Shown here piece by piece: positions 36,932-47,252 of a stretch of 64,000 nt of DNA. Origin of the DNA: Microthyrium microscopicum. Taxonomy: Eukaryota; Ascomycota; Dothideomycetes; Microthyriales; Microthyriaceae. The position numbers and the translations under genes are program-made. The notes beneath the pieces were generated by a model. That model had not been told where the DNA came from. It saw nothing but the letters and a program-made list of their open reading frames with translations, and searched no databases. The number at the start of each line of letters is the position of its first letter. Position 1 is the first letter of the stretch. The stretch lies in NCBI GenBank assembly GCA_010405405.1, contig MU004231.1, forward strand, positions 2,533,249 to 2,597,248, written 5' to 3'.

Positions 36932-37118
36932 GTGTAATGGATTCATTATGTTGTTATTTATTTACAGACTTCAAGATGATGCGAGGCATACTCCCATAAG
37001 CGGCAATGGCTACCACCAATGCTACTAGCCAGATGCTGCTTCAATTACCATCACACTCGATTGAACGATCAAGGCTAAGCGCCAGTGGCACATAACGCAC
37101 TCGCTGCTGAATTCCTCG

Positions 37119-39034
37119 TTAATCCAGTCGATCCAATGCAATGGAAACCATACTGGGGTTCTTTCTCGTCCATGGCAAAGCCACCTGGTGGGAAAGCACC
37201 TTTCGAACATACAGTCTTATCTGGCTCCAGTAACATAATAACGTCGCCGCGACGAATAAAGGTCCAGTAGCGGCTACCCAGACCCAAATACTCAATCGAG
37301 TACCTAACTCTCGGAAGTTCATACCGAAGAAACTAGTACTAAACGACAAGGGTAGAAACAGGAATGCAAGAACTGTAAGCCGTGTTGTAGATTCGGCTTG
37401 TAATGCCGCTTTCTGCATCTCTTTCAGTGATGCAGTGGTTCGAATGTCTTTGATAGATTCCCAGTGTGTGCTCAGATTTGCCTCCGCCTTTGCAATCAGC
37501 GACTCGTAGTCGTGAAGTAGCGAGTTCGCGGCTTGCTCTGCTTGAGACACTTGTTTGAGGTAGAAGGAGTCTTTGCTGCCACTACCTTGTGATGTTGTGG
37601 GGATTGACATGGCGGAGCTCTCACGTCGTAAAGGATCGGAATTATCATGAAGGCGGTCTCGCACTGATCTCCATCGCGTTCCACCTCTCCGTTTAATCCA
37701 GTCGATTACGATGCGGTAATGTTGGATATGCTCTCGTAAAATTCCTCGGTGGTATGCGAAGTTATGGGCGACATAGTCGGGGTCGCCGTGCTGGTTCCAA
37801 TGTGCTATATCTGCTTCCAGATTTGATCTCATAAAGTTTAGAAACTGATTCTCAGCACACGCGGAGAAGGCAAACAGTTCATGCAAGGAATAGAAAGCGT
37901 CTGCCTTCATGATATCCGGATCCAAAAATCTCCCATAGAGTTTGGTTGGTAGCAGAGACATGCTTTGAAGGTAGGCATCAGGACCAGAGCGATCATGCGA
38001 CTGCAAATCGGACGCGTCCAAGTTCAAAAAACACATCCTAGACTCGGTCTGGATAGTAGGATAGAACATGTCGCCAAAGGGATTATGTGAGGCCTCAAAC
38101 CATGGTCCAGGTGGGCCATCTGCAAGACTTCTCCCAGCGTCGAGAAGTATGATTGCTGAATGCAACTGTTAGTAAGATAGTTCTGAGTAGAGAAAGTGGT
38201 TTTTAAGTAGAAGAAATAGTTTTAAGAAACAACCTTCGAGAACGTACCTAGCCATCCTTTTCCTCTTTTCATTACGCTGATTGTTATATCTTGCTCTATT
38301 GAGTAATGTCTATCATCATGGAATGAGTATTTTCTGACAATGGACTCTCCTATTAAGTCTGGCTTTGCCCCTAGAGATTGAAAGTGACGAAGCAGAGCTT
38401 TCTTTCCCTCAACTCTGTTCTTTGTTGTTGGGTTTGGTCTTCCTAAGGTGTTGACTGGAAGTCTAAGAATGTTCTGAGATGCTGAAGGAAGTGCTGGTAA
38501 ATCATAATGATCTGTTATGGTTCCAAAAGTAAGCTGTCTTCGAAAGATCTCTGGCTCGACTCTATATTTCGAGCCAACTAGGTTCGCCCAATGCGCGGAA
38601 GGATAGCCGCACAGGAATAGTAGCTGGCCGCATTCGTTCTGTGGTAAAGGATGGTTGGCAAAGGCTTCGAGGCCAGTGATAGAGTCAAATTTTGTCACTC
38701 TGCGGATGTCTAGAGGCGCGTAAGATAGGTCGTGAATTACTGCGAACGCATGCGGAGTCCTCGGCTGAGCTAATGATCGGCCAGGTCTGCTATTCAGAAA
38801 GAGAGAAAGATATCTGTAATGAAGGCCTGGATGGAGGCTTCGATCTTTTGACCTGTTGGAGAAGCGAGTGACAGCCGATGCGTAGTTCCTGGAACTGGTC
38901 AGTATAAGATACTATCAGTGCTAAGAATCTCTCAACGCCTAAATGGTCCTGTCGGTGTGAAAGCATAAGGTGTACGCCATCGCATTCGGTGGTTACCACA
39001 GCACTATATCAGAAGCGCTTTCTATGGGAGCCAT
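37119..39034 (-). CDS. CorA-like Mg2+ transporter family protein
   Basis: This is a fungal CorA-like divalent-cation channel protein of 571 aa. Exons are 39034-38997, 38888-38248 and 38155-37119. The first exon encodes MAPIESASDIVLW; the intron ends after CTGACCAGTTCCAG, and the frame continues NYASAVTRFSN. The large N-terminal domain includes HDLSYAPLDIRRVTKF. A coiled-coil-like stretch (QVSQAEQAANSL) precedes two C-terminal membrane segments. The first ends in the signature GMN (FFGMNFRELG) and the second is SIWVWVAATGPLFVAATLL. The 92-nt second intron uses CATTCAG as acceptor rather than the earlier CAG, as frame requires. Many fungal CorA-like paralogues of this type are uncharacterised, so actual Mg2+ transport is inference. 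Confidence 0.85.
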
Positions 39035-40029
39035 CGAATATGTTCGCAGCCACTACTAATTTTGGCATAATTCCAAGGTCATCAAGAACTTTCTTTGGAT
39101 ATGGGAACTCTTACTTTGGTTGGTGTTTCTCTTGTCGTTCTTGCGTACTACTACTGCCTTTCTGAGTACTGCTGTGGCCTTCTGAAGGAGTCGACTCGTG
39201 TGCCGACTCGGGACCTGCAGGTACTCCCGAGATTATAGGTAATGGTGAGGACATTGCATAGTGATAGGCTGATAGCCTGATAAAATGATAATCAATGCAC
39301 GCTTAGCGATCTCAAAGTTTGATAACGGGAATGAAAGCGACCTCCTTCGAGGCCAAGTAGTCGGGTCCTGTATATTCAAGCAAATCAGCTAGGAGGCTAT
39401 ACAGTCCAGCCTAGACAAAAGTTGAAAAAGCTTGTCATTTATCTTTGTGGCGCTGAAGCGCCGTCATAGCCTGCAATGTTGCATGAATGGTTCGCGACTA
39501 ATCGCAGCACGCCTGGCTCAGCCTCAGCCTGACGGTGCTCACATATTGCGGAATAGGCGTACTGCATATAGTGTACATCAATACCATGAAAGCCATGCAG
39601 GATGAAATCCAGGGAGCTAAGCAGAGCATCCAATCAAAAACCGTGTCTTCACGCTGTCTGAACCTTTTCGAATTGGAATACGATGTTGTCAACTCAGCCT
39701 TTGTACGATAGCTCCATATCGTACATCATTAAAAGCGCAGACATGATGCTGCTGCTTCACTGTTTGCGGCATTGCTTCCACTCCTCCAATTCTTGATAAA
39801 ACTCGTATGGCAGTATGGCGGATGTACCAGTCTTTGAAGCATTTCGGCATCAATATCACCACAAGTGTAAATAACGGTACAACTTCCCGGTAAGAAATCA
39901 CATTTCCCAGTCCCATTCAGTTTCATAGGACTACTGAGCGGGTAGAAGATCAGCTCGTGGATACACAAACATCAAAAGGAGACAAGGTAAGGAAGCGGTT
40001 TATGGTGATTGCATCGTCTAGTAGTGATT
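39035..40029. other. Intergenic region between CorA-like and NLR-like genes
   Basis: Both neighbours are on the minus strand, so this holds the CorA-like promoter (near 39050-39400) and the 3' flank of the NLR-like gene. The minus-strand frame 39916-39689 vaguely resembles the C-terminal part of fungal Zn2Cys6 regulators but is too short to call. Nothing else is recognised. Confidence 0.4.
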
Positions 40030-43000
40030 TTACTGCGCCCAATTTGGAATGAAAGTGACAAGATCGTCTGGTCCTATCTTGCGGCCATGCTTCTTTGTGA
40101 GCCATTCAAGGTATGCTTTAGCTTTTTTCAAGCTACGGGAGGCCTCGGTGTCGAAACCAAGTTGACCTTGAGCATTCGAGAGCTTAAGTAGCGATTGTGC
40201 AATTTGTGCGGCATAGTCCTTTTTCTCTCCGTATATCTCCAAGCCTTTCTGAAACATCAGGCTATTACATGTCATTAGCATTGTACTGTGGAAGTAACCG
40301 CGCTATCTAAGCTTACCAGGCGTCCGAAGTTTGCTCTAGCTCCATATAGGCCAGGCCAATCTTATAATAGAGTGCGGCCACTCGATAATGCTGGGTACCT
40401 AGCGTCGTACAATACTGAGCGAGTGCTTTGAGATAAAGGTCAAGACTTTCATCAATTCTCCTCTGACAACCTCTGACCTTTCCTAGCAGCAACAAGCCTA
40501 ATCCCGGTCTAAAAGGTGATTAGTGAGCATTTGGGATTGGATGGGATGATTTACTTGAATGATTCCGTGTCCATAGGCCCAAATGTCTTCTCTCGATACT
40601 CAAGATATGGCTCCAGCACATCTGAAGCTTCTTGGTATCGTCCGAGACTGCAGAGACACATGCCTTTGTTCAGATATCCCCAGTCTGGGTAATGATCCGA
40701 GTGCTCGTAGTAACACTTGATAGCTGCTTCATGTTGTTCAATGGCGTCCTCAAACCGTCCAGCTCCGATATATGCTTCTCCCAGCTCGTTGTAGGCTTGC
40801 GCCCTTCTCCAGCTAAACTCCTCATTGTCTACAAATAGTTGCAGGCTCTTCTCCGCGTGCACAATGGCTGTGTCTGGTTGATTCATGATAGTCGCGATCT
40901 GGGCCAGGCAGCCCTCATTCTGCGCATTGGTGACATAAGTTGATTTTGCATCTCTCTCGCAGATCTTTTCAGCTGCTTGAAAGTATGGAATACTATCTGG
41001 AATGTTGCCTCTCTCGAAGTAGTACCTAGAAACGTCAGTCACTAAACATTTACCCAAATCAGTTCAACTTACCTTCCGAAATCCATGGAAAGCCGGGCAA
41101 TATTATAGACGACATGATCCAATGTCTTCAACATGTCACTTTCTCCATAGATACGAAGCATACTGGCAACGTGTGGCACTGTTGGCTCACATTTCTTTAG
41201 ACGTTCCACGCTATGGTCAAACATGCTGAAAGGCCAAGTAATATATAAGAGACTCTGAACGCCATTGAACACAGCTTTGAAGGTATCGACATCCATTCGT
41301 GCTCTTGATGTATCTTGAACAATACGATGGATTATCAGCTCCTTACGCTCCCTGTTGCGCTTGAGCAGAGACGACTTTGTCAACTCTGTTCTCGCTGCAA
41401 CAAACTCCGCCGTATCTTGTGGATAATCTTTGATCCGGTCAATTTCTTCGACGTTGGCCATGTTCAATAGAAGTTCTTCTGGTATTTGATCGGGGTCAAG
41501 GAATGATATGACGTAGAGCAGGGCCAGTGCCTGCGGAGACAAGTCCTCAAAGGCCCAAACGGTGTAGAGATTCTTTTGCACTGACATGACACCATCTTTG
41601 TAAAAGTCGGACCGAACTGTCTCACGCTCGTATAGGTCCAAAAACTCAACGAAGTCGAGGTCACGGCGCTGTATGGTGCCTGCGATTTGAGTGATTGCTA
41701 GTGGAAGTCCACTTAGCTTCGCTGCAATTGCCTCTGATGGTTCGACATCCGAGTTCTCATGGTATCCAGTGAGCTGTCGAAGCAGTGTGCCAGCTTCATT
41801 CGAGCCAAAAGGATCCAGGTCAATTCCACCAGCAACTGAAACATGTGATCTTGTTTTGGCTAAAGGATCTCGACTGGTGACGAGTATAGAACCATTTCCA
41901 GAGACAGGCCAGAAGTCGCGAAGAACAGAGAGATCATCAGCGTTATCAAACACAATCAACCATGTCGGAGCTGGTAACGTTGGATCGTCTGGATTCTTGG
42001 ATCCTTCTTGAATCTGTCTGACAGGGGAAGAGAGCCACTCAAGAACTAAGTCTTTGCTGACAACCTGGTCTGTAGCTTCTTCCTCGAGTCCGAGGCTCCC
42101 TGAAATCTCAGTGTATGACTGTGCTAATTTTCCTACCTCACTAGCTTGGAGGAAGAATACTGCGTCAAATTGCTTTTGAGCTTGAAATGCGAATTCGACT
42201 GCAATCTGTGTCTTCCCAAGCCCACCGGCTCCGCAGAGAGCAAATGTTTTGATACCAGCTAAGGTTTCTGTTTGAGACTTTTGGGGAATCAATTTCTCTG
42301 CAAGCAGTTCCAGCGTGTCCTGACGTCCGAAAAAGTCCTGGTTGCGATTGTGCGGCTTCATGAGGTACAATGGAAGATTAAACATCTTCTCATCTCCAGT
42401 CAGATCGGAGTTGAGAGGGATGATTTCGTAGCTTGCGTCAGACTGTACGCCCAGTGTGGCATCTCCAGTATTTCCAGGACTTACGGTTCGATGGACCAAG
42501 TCTCAAAGAAGGTTAGACGAGCGAAAACAGTTCAGCATAAACTTACCATTCTCGCTGGCGGTTATGGTCCATTCCTGAAGGCTTGCTTGCTCTAGAAATG
42601 TTAAAGACATGCTCATTTAAGCAGTCTCTTGCAAGCTTACCGTCGCCCGAAGCACTGAGAATAGTTGAGTTCTTTTCTACGATTGCAAAGAAGGCTCCCA
42701 ATTTTTCCGTGAACGCGCTTGTCGAGCTAAGACTGCAGAGATTGTGATGATCAGAATCCACCTTGGTTACTTGCTCTTTGGGCAATCCTGTACGCCCAAA
42801 TTGTTCATCAACAAGCTGTAGCACACAATTAGCCAATCCTAGAGGGTGACTCTCTGGCGCCAAAAACATGAAGCCGAATAGACGACCATCTTTGCTGAGT
42901 GTAATATCTGCCATGATACTTCTTGACGGGATAATGCTTTAGTTCTCATCTTATTCGAATATGTTGTGATTAGTTGACCAACTGCATGATAATCAGAGCA

Positions 43001-43927
43001 TCCTGTCTTCAAGAAGGCTGTGGCAGTCGCTCCAAGCTAGAGCATGAGGGCATGGAAACTGTAACTGAAAGCTTGACATACTAATTCTTTTCTGCTCACC
43101 ATCATTTTTGTCTCTATCTTGGTGGTTTTCCCTTCAACGGCCGACAGTATCGGGACTGGTGTTCTAGACTCTTTGAAAGTTTGACATATCCGTGCTATAA
43201 CAGAAACCTGACCTGCGGCTTTGTTAATGTTATCCTTGGAAAGGTCCGTTGCGGCGCGAAGGAGAGCCGAGATTTTGAACCAAGTTTGTGGTTGTTCGTA
43301 GGTCAAATGGGGGCAGCCTAGAAAGACAATGCCGGATAGAATGCTGATGACTTTATCATAGTTAAGCTTGTAGTATTCCGCGTGTAGAGTCCCTATTGTC
43401 TGATATATATTAGCTTTAAGACCAATGTCAACAGATTGACAGACTCGTTTGGCAACAACGCCTCCGATTCCATGGCATATAAAAACCAAAGGCCTTCTCA
43501 AGAACTGCCCTCAGTTAGTATGTAGGTATATAACGTTGATGGACGGTGTTTCATTCCTTTGGATCGTCTTTTGCTGTGGAAATGATGAGCTCAAGTAGAT
43601 TATCTCCACACCTAGCCAGCTGTTCCCACGAGAAATTACTGCCCGAATTGGAAGCATACTGGTATTCCAAAACCAACGGCTTGTTGACTAAATTTGGCAG
43701 TACTGTATTGAGCCAGCAGTCGGATCCATCTTTCCATGAGGAGACACTGCTTTGTGTACCAACATCTGGAACAACAATCACACTGAACACAGGTTTACTT
43801 TATTAACCATTAACTAGTTTGAATGAAGGACTTACGTTGTGGCATGAAAATCCAAATACGTTGCTGCAGTCTTATGAACTGGACATAACTTCGCGTGTAT
43901 GTTGAAATAGGATGCAAGTCCAGCCAT
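40030..43927 (-). CDS. NLR-like STAND protein: alpha/beta-hydrolase, NB-ARC, TPR
   Basis: This is a fungal NOD-like receptor, a class linked to self/non-self recognition and heterokaryon incompatibility. Proposed exons are 43927-43836, 43782-43575, 43504-43082, 42815-42641, 42591-42547, 42501-41073, 41025-40555, 40508-40317 and 40261-40030, giving 1088 aa. The N-terminal SesB/lipase-like domain has VIVVPDVGTQ, then FICHGIGGVVAKRV (about residues 108-121), and the VDSDHHNLC histidine site. NB-ARC follows: P-loop GAGGLGKT (about 405-412), LIVFDNADD (about 496-504), GSILVTSRD and GLPLAI. The C-terminus has TPR-like helices (AYNELGEAYIGAGRFEDAI). Two oddities: the nucleophile Ser is Gly (HGIGG). 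Exons 2 and 3 join in frame only with a GC donor at 43574 or by reading through TGA at 43551-43553. An upstream exon is possible, so the start is provisional. Confidence 0.75.
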
Positions 43928-44545
43928 AGTGTGTTGATTTGGATTTCCTCGACCTAGAATTGGATTGAGTGTGCTCGAATACCTTTGCGCTACCACTGGA
44001 GTATGCGATAGCGGATCGTATATCAACGGCTTGCGATATGTGGTAACACTATCATACTCATCGAGTGGTGAAATCTGCCTTGTTCCTTCGCACTAGGTCA
44101 ATTTGGCCTTACGAAGTAGGTTGAATGGATAAATTAGCGCGACATGCGTCAAGGCAGGTTTCTTATCTCTTTCCCCTCGATCTTTAAAGGAGCCTTGCAA
44201 GCTGTATACCTTGAAATTGATGTCGGTTCGATGCAGTGATGCGTGCTTTGAGTCTGAGCCCCGCCCTGCTGCATGAGTCTCTTGGGTGGTGGTAAGCGAA
44301 ATCAGCCTTGCAGAAGGGTACAGACATACGACAGATCTTGGTTTATGAGTTGCAGGGGCAGCCATCGCCGCAGATGGGAGTGTCATTCGATCGGTCAACC
44401 TAGAGAGCTTTAATCACAGAAAATGGGTATCATGACACAGCTGTATTTTCTCTGCAAATAATCTGTTTTGGAAGAATTTCTTGATGCACTATATCAATTC
44501 CTATTTGAAGTACTGAATGTATATAGTACATCGTGCACATTAGTT
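43928..44545. other. Upstream region of NLR-like gene with an orphan ORF
   Basis: The minus-strand frame 44398-44093 (101 codons, several ATGs) and the open stretch from about 44083 to 43928, in frame with NLR exon 1, could be additional 5' exons. A donor-like GTATAC after AATTTCAAG and an acceptor GGCAG before ATTTCACC would join them in phase. No domain supports this. The rest should be the NLR promoter and the 3' flank of the peroxidase gene. Confidence 0.35.
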
Positions 44546-45375
44546 TCAGTATATCAGTAGCGAGCTATTACCCAGTGTCTTCGCCAATGCCAATATCTCT
44601 CCAGCGAGCAGTGTTGTTCCACTCGATGTAATCGGTTTTGATGGTTTCACATAACCTGTTGGTAGCTTCTCCTGGCCCATCCACTCCTCTACTGCTTTGC
44701 GAGGCGCGCTATAGCTTGCACTGCTTCCTGCTGGTGGTGATCCCAGCGCCTGCAGTAGCAATGCCGATTCGCCATATGCCAATGTCGTTGCCTGCACTCC
44801 CAATGCTTTGGCACCACCCTTCTTGCTTTCGGCTTCACGGCGCGCGCGACTCTTGGCCAGTGTAGCAACTGTCAACGCTCCACTTGGTCCAGCATCAGCC
44901 AGAAGGGCGGCGAGGAGGGCTGGCTGGACGCTGTGGTTGTCGCCTTGGGATGCGTCGTTTCGGACGAGTGAGGCATCGTGCTCGATGATATCGTGCTTGC
45001 TGAGATCGGCGAGCATGATGGCAGTCGCACCTTTGGGAGCCACTTGGTTTGCACCTTGGGCGAGGGTTTTGGCGAATGATGGATCGATGTTGTAGAGTTC
45101 GATTACTGCCGCTGCGAGCATGTCTGCGGTGATGTTTTGGCCATTGCGGGGACTACGACGTAGATTAGTTTTTGAGACTCAGCTGAGGTTGGAAATGGGA
45201 CATACAGAACGCCGACATTTGCGGCGGTGTTTAGAGCTGGGCAGGGACTTCTTGAATCGCTGGCTGCTGCAGCTTTCCAGACCTGTTCGTGGCCTGGTGG
45301 AGCTTGAGGATAGCCGTTTGCGACTTTGACTGCTACGAGCGATAGAGACAGTAGGAGTTGGCTGGAATACATCAT
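44546..45375 (-). CDS. Heme-thiolate (chloro)peroxidase family protein
   Basis: This is a secreted peroxidase of the chloroperoxidase/unspecific peroxygenase family (Peroxidase_2), which uses H2O2 with a Cys-ligated heme. Exons are 45375-45206 and 45152-44546 (53-nt intron), giving 258 aa. The first 21 residues form a signal peptide (MMYSSQLLLSLSLVAV, cleavage near ANG-YP). The heme-ligand motif SPCPALN has Cys45 and continues as ANVGVLPRNG across the intron. The second hallmark is EHDASLVR, with the acid-base Glu. In most members the first motif reads ANHG; here His is Val, which may affect activity. The C-terminus (ILALAKTLGNSSLLIY) is short. It neighbours the NLR-like gene. Confidence 0.9.
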
Positions 45376-46032
45376 GTTCGACGAAAAAGAGAACGAAATG
45401 CCCCTAAAGTCCTGGGTAGAAAAGTGTATATGCAATGAGTGTAGTAGTATAACCTGGGAGTGTGCTAAACGTTTCACCTCAACCTATATAGGAAAGATTG
45501 AAAGCCATGACGAGCAAGTTCTCGGCCATGGCATTCCAAATAGCAGGATTCTAATCGGTTGCATCATAAGTTGTTAAGCGATATTCAATTAAAGTTATTT
45601 CTAATAGTGATGGTCCGGTTGGTGCCATGGTTCAGGGCTCTGACCATCTCGATATTAAGATTAAGATTTAGCGTGTATACAGTTTAAGATATACTCCTCT
45701 GACACCGTCGATCATCGTCATGGGTAATTTGAAATACCATTCTTGTGGGTGGTATTTGCTTTACACAATGTTTGAGTGGTTGGCGACGGCCTTGTCTTTG
45801 CACGAGGCTATATCACAGGCTATGTAGACTGAAAGATGTAACGATGGGGCTCAGAGCTCCAGGATAGGTATTATGCAAAACATACATCAAGTGAATTTGG
45901 AGCTTGAAAGGCTCTCGAGTATATATGCATGCCTGGTAGCCAGATCTGCTGGACAATTTGGAGATAGAGCGTACTTAGTACATCACTGACTACGAGCGTC
46001 TCCTATAGGCCTCCACACAGTTGCTGAGGACA
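45376..46032. other. Intergenic region, no gene recognised
   Basis: This should contain the peroxidase promoter and the 3' flank of the 77-aa gene. Sequence is AT-rich with no significant frames or repeats. Confidence 0.5.
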
Positions 46033-46322
46033 CTATTTGCCTAGTCGAGCATCATAGTTGATTCGCCAACGCAACTTTTTGTTCTCTGCCTCGATCGCTG
46101 CTAGCTCTAGGCGCGCGAATGTTGAACTGATCATTTGTGCGTCATGCCCCATGAGTCTGTCAAACACCGATAAGATGTGTAATCCAGCTAGCACTCCAAT
46201 TATGGCCAACCCACCCAAATGTGAGACCCGAACGAACCTATCGTATTGCTCGATCTAGAAAGTTATTGGCTTAAGCAGCACGCTCTAATCACCAGTAACT
46301 CAACACGTACCTCGTCTGCCAT
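46033..46322 (-). CDS. Small single-pass membrane protein (77 aa)
   Basis: The exons are 46322-46311, encoding only MADE, and 46254-46033; a 56-nt intron with GTACGT donor and TTCTAG acceptor keeps phase 0. The protein has a short hydrophilic head (IEQYDRFVRVSH) and one membrane segment (LGGLAIIGVLAGLHILSVF). A helical tail with heptad-like hydrophobics (FARLELAAIEAENKKLRWR) follows. The 12-nt first exon makes it easy to miss. I do not recognise the family. Size and layout resemble small organellar membrane-complex subunits or assembly factors, but no signal supports a location. Good splice signals and coherent protein features support a real gene. Confidence 0.65.
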
Positions 46323-47252
46323 TCTATAGTGTAATATTGAAGATCCGAACAATTGTACGATGAGATGGCATGCAAGATCTAGGAAAGTGACACAAATGAT
46401 GTATGGATATGCTGAAAGGTAAGTCTAAGAGGGAGCAAATAAAACACTTGAAATCCCATTTGCTTAGGTATTTATGTACATCGTCCTTTTACACTTCTGA
46501 ACAGTTTTGGTATCCAAAACTTATCAAGCCTCTCACTATCTAGGTTCTTTCCCAACATAAATGATGTGATGGGTAGATATGTAGCGAATTTTGGCAAGTA
46601 GTACGAGTAGCAATCTAGATTTTGGTAGAGTTGCAAATACTCGGTCCTGGGTCCCTTCTAGTATGAAATACTGCACCGTCTGAATTTCTTGGAAGGGGAT
46701 TCTGCTTTGTCCCTAGGATTATTACTTCATTCCTGTGGTAGAGATGAATCCTAGGGACGGACCTGGCATGATGGAAGAATACCTGGCTGAGGATATATCA
46801 GAACAGTATGCTCTCTTCGGGGATATTATCACAGGATTTCTCCTTGATCTGAAGCCTTCTCCTCGCGAAGCGGATGAGGAGCTGGATTGATCATCACACT
46901 CGAGGGCTCTAGATGAGCTAGATGACAGGATGGCTATATCAGAATTGCGCTACTTGAAACGCAGCAGTATGCTTCAAACCTACAACTGTGATTGTGGACT
47001 ACCTGTCAACATGGCGATGAAGCTGTTGTGAAATTCATGCTCGTAGTAATGACTAGACGAGGGATAGAAGAAACGGATGATTACATTGATATCAACACTT
47101 CCCATCCTGTAGAGGTGAATTATTAGTCTATAGCGCTAGGCAATGCTTATGTCCAACTGCTTGCCCGGCTAATGTACAGTTTATAAGTGACCGTCAAAGC
47201 AAATAACACCTTTTTGCTATGCTTTAAACAAAACCTGAAGAAGCCTCAAAGG
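46323..47252. other. Intergenic region with a 12-bp inverted repeat
   Basis: About 930 bp between the 77-aa gene and the stop of separase. GTCCCTAGGATT at 46709-46720 is mirrored by its reverse complement at 46747-46758, giving a potential hairpin with a 26-nt loop. No coding region is recognised. Confidence 0.5.

Noticed and set aside
39689-39916. Minus-strand frame resembling the C-terminal part of Zn2Cys6 regulators (EVVPLF...AIRVLSRIGG)
   Set aside because: Only 75 codons, no zinc cluster or partner exon nearby, and the likeness is weak. At most a relic.
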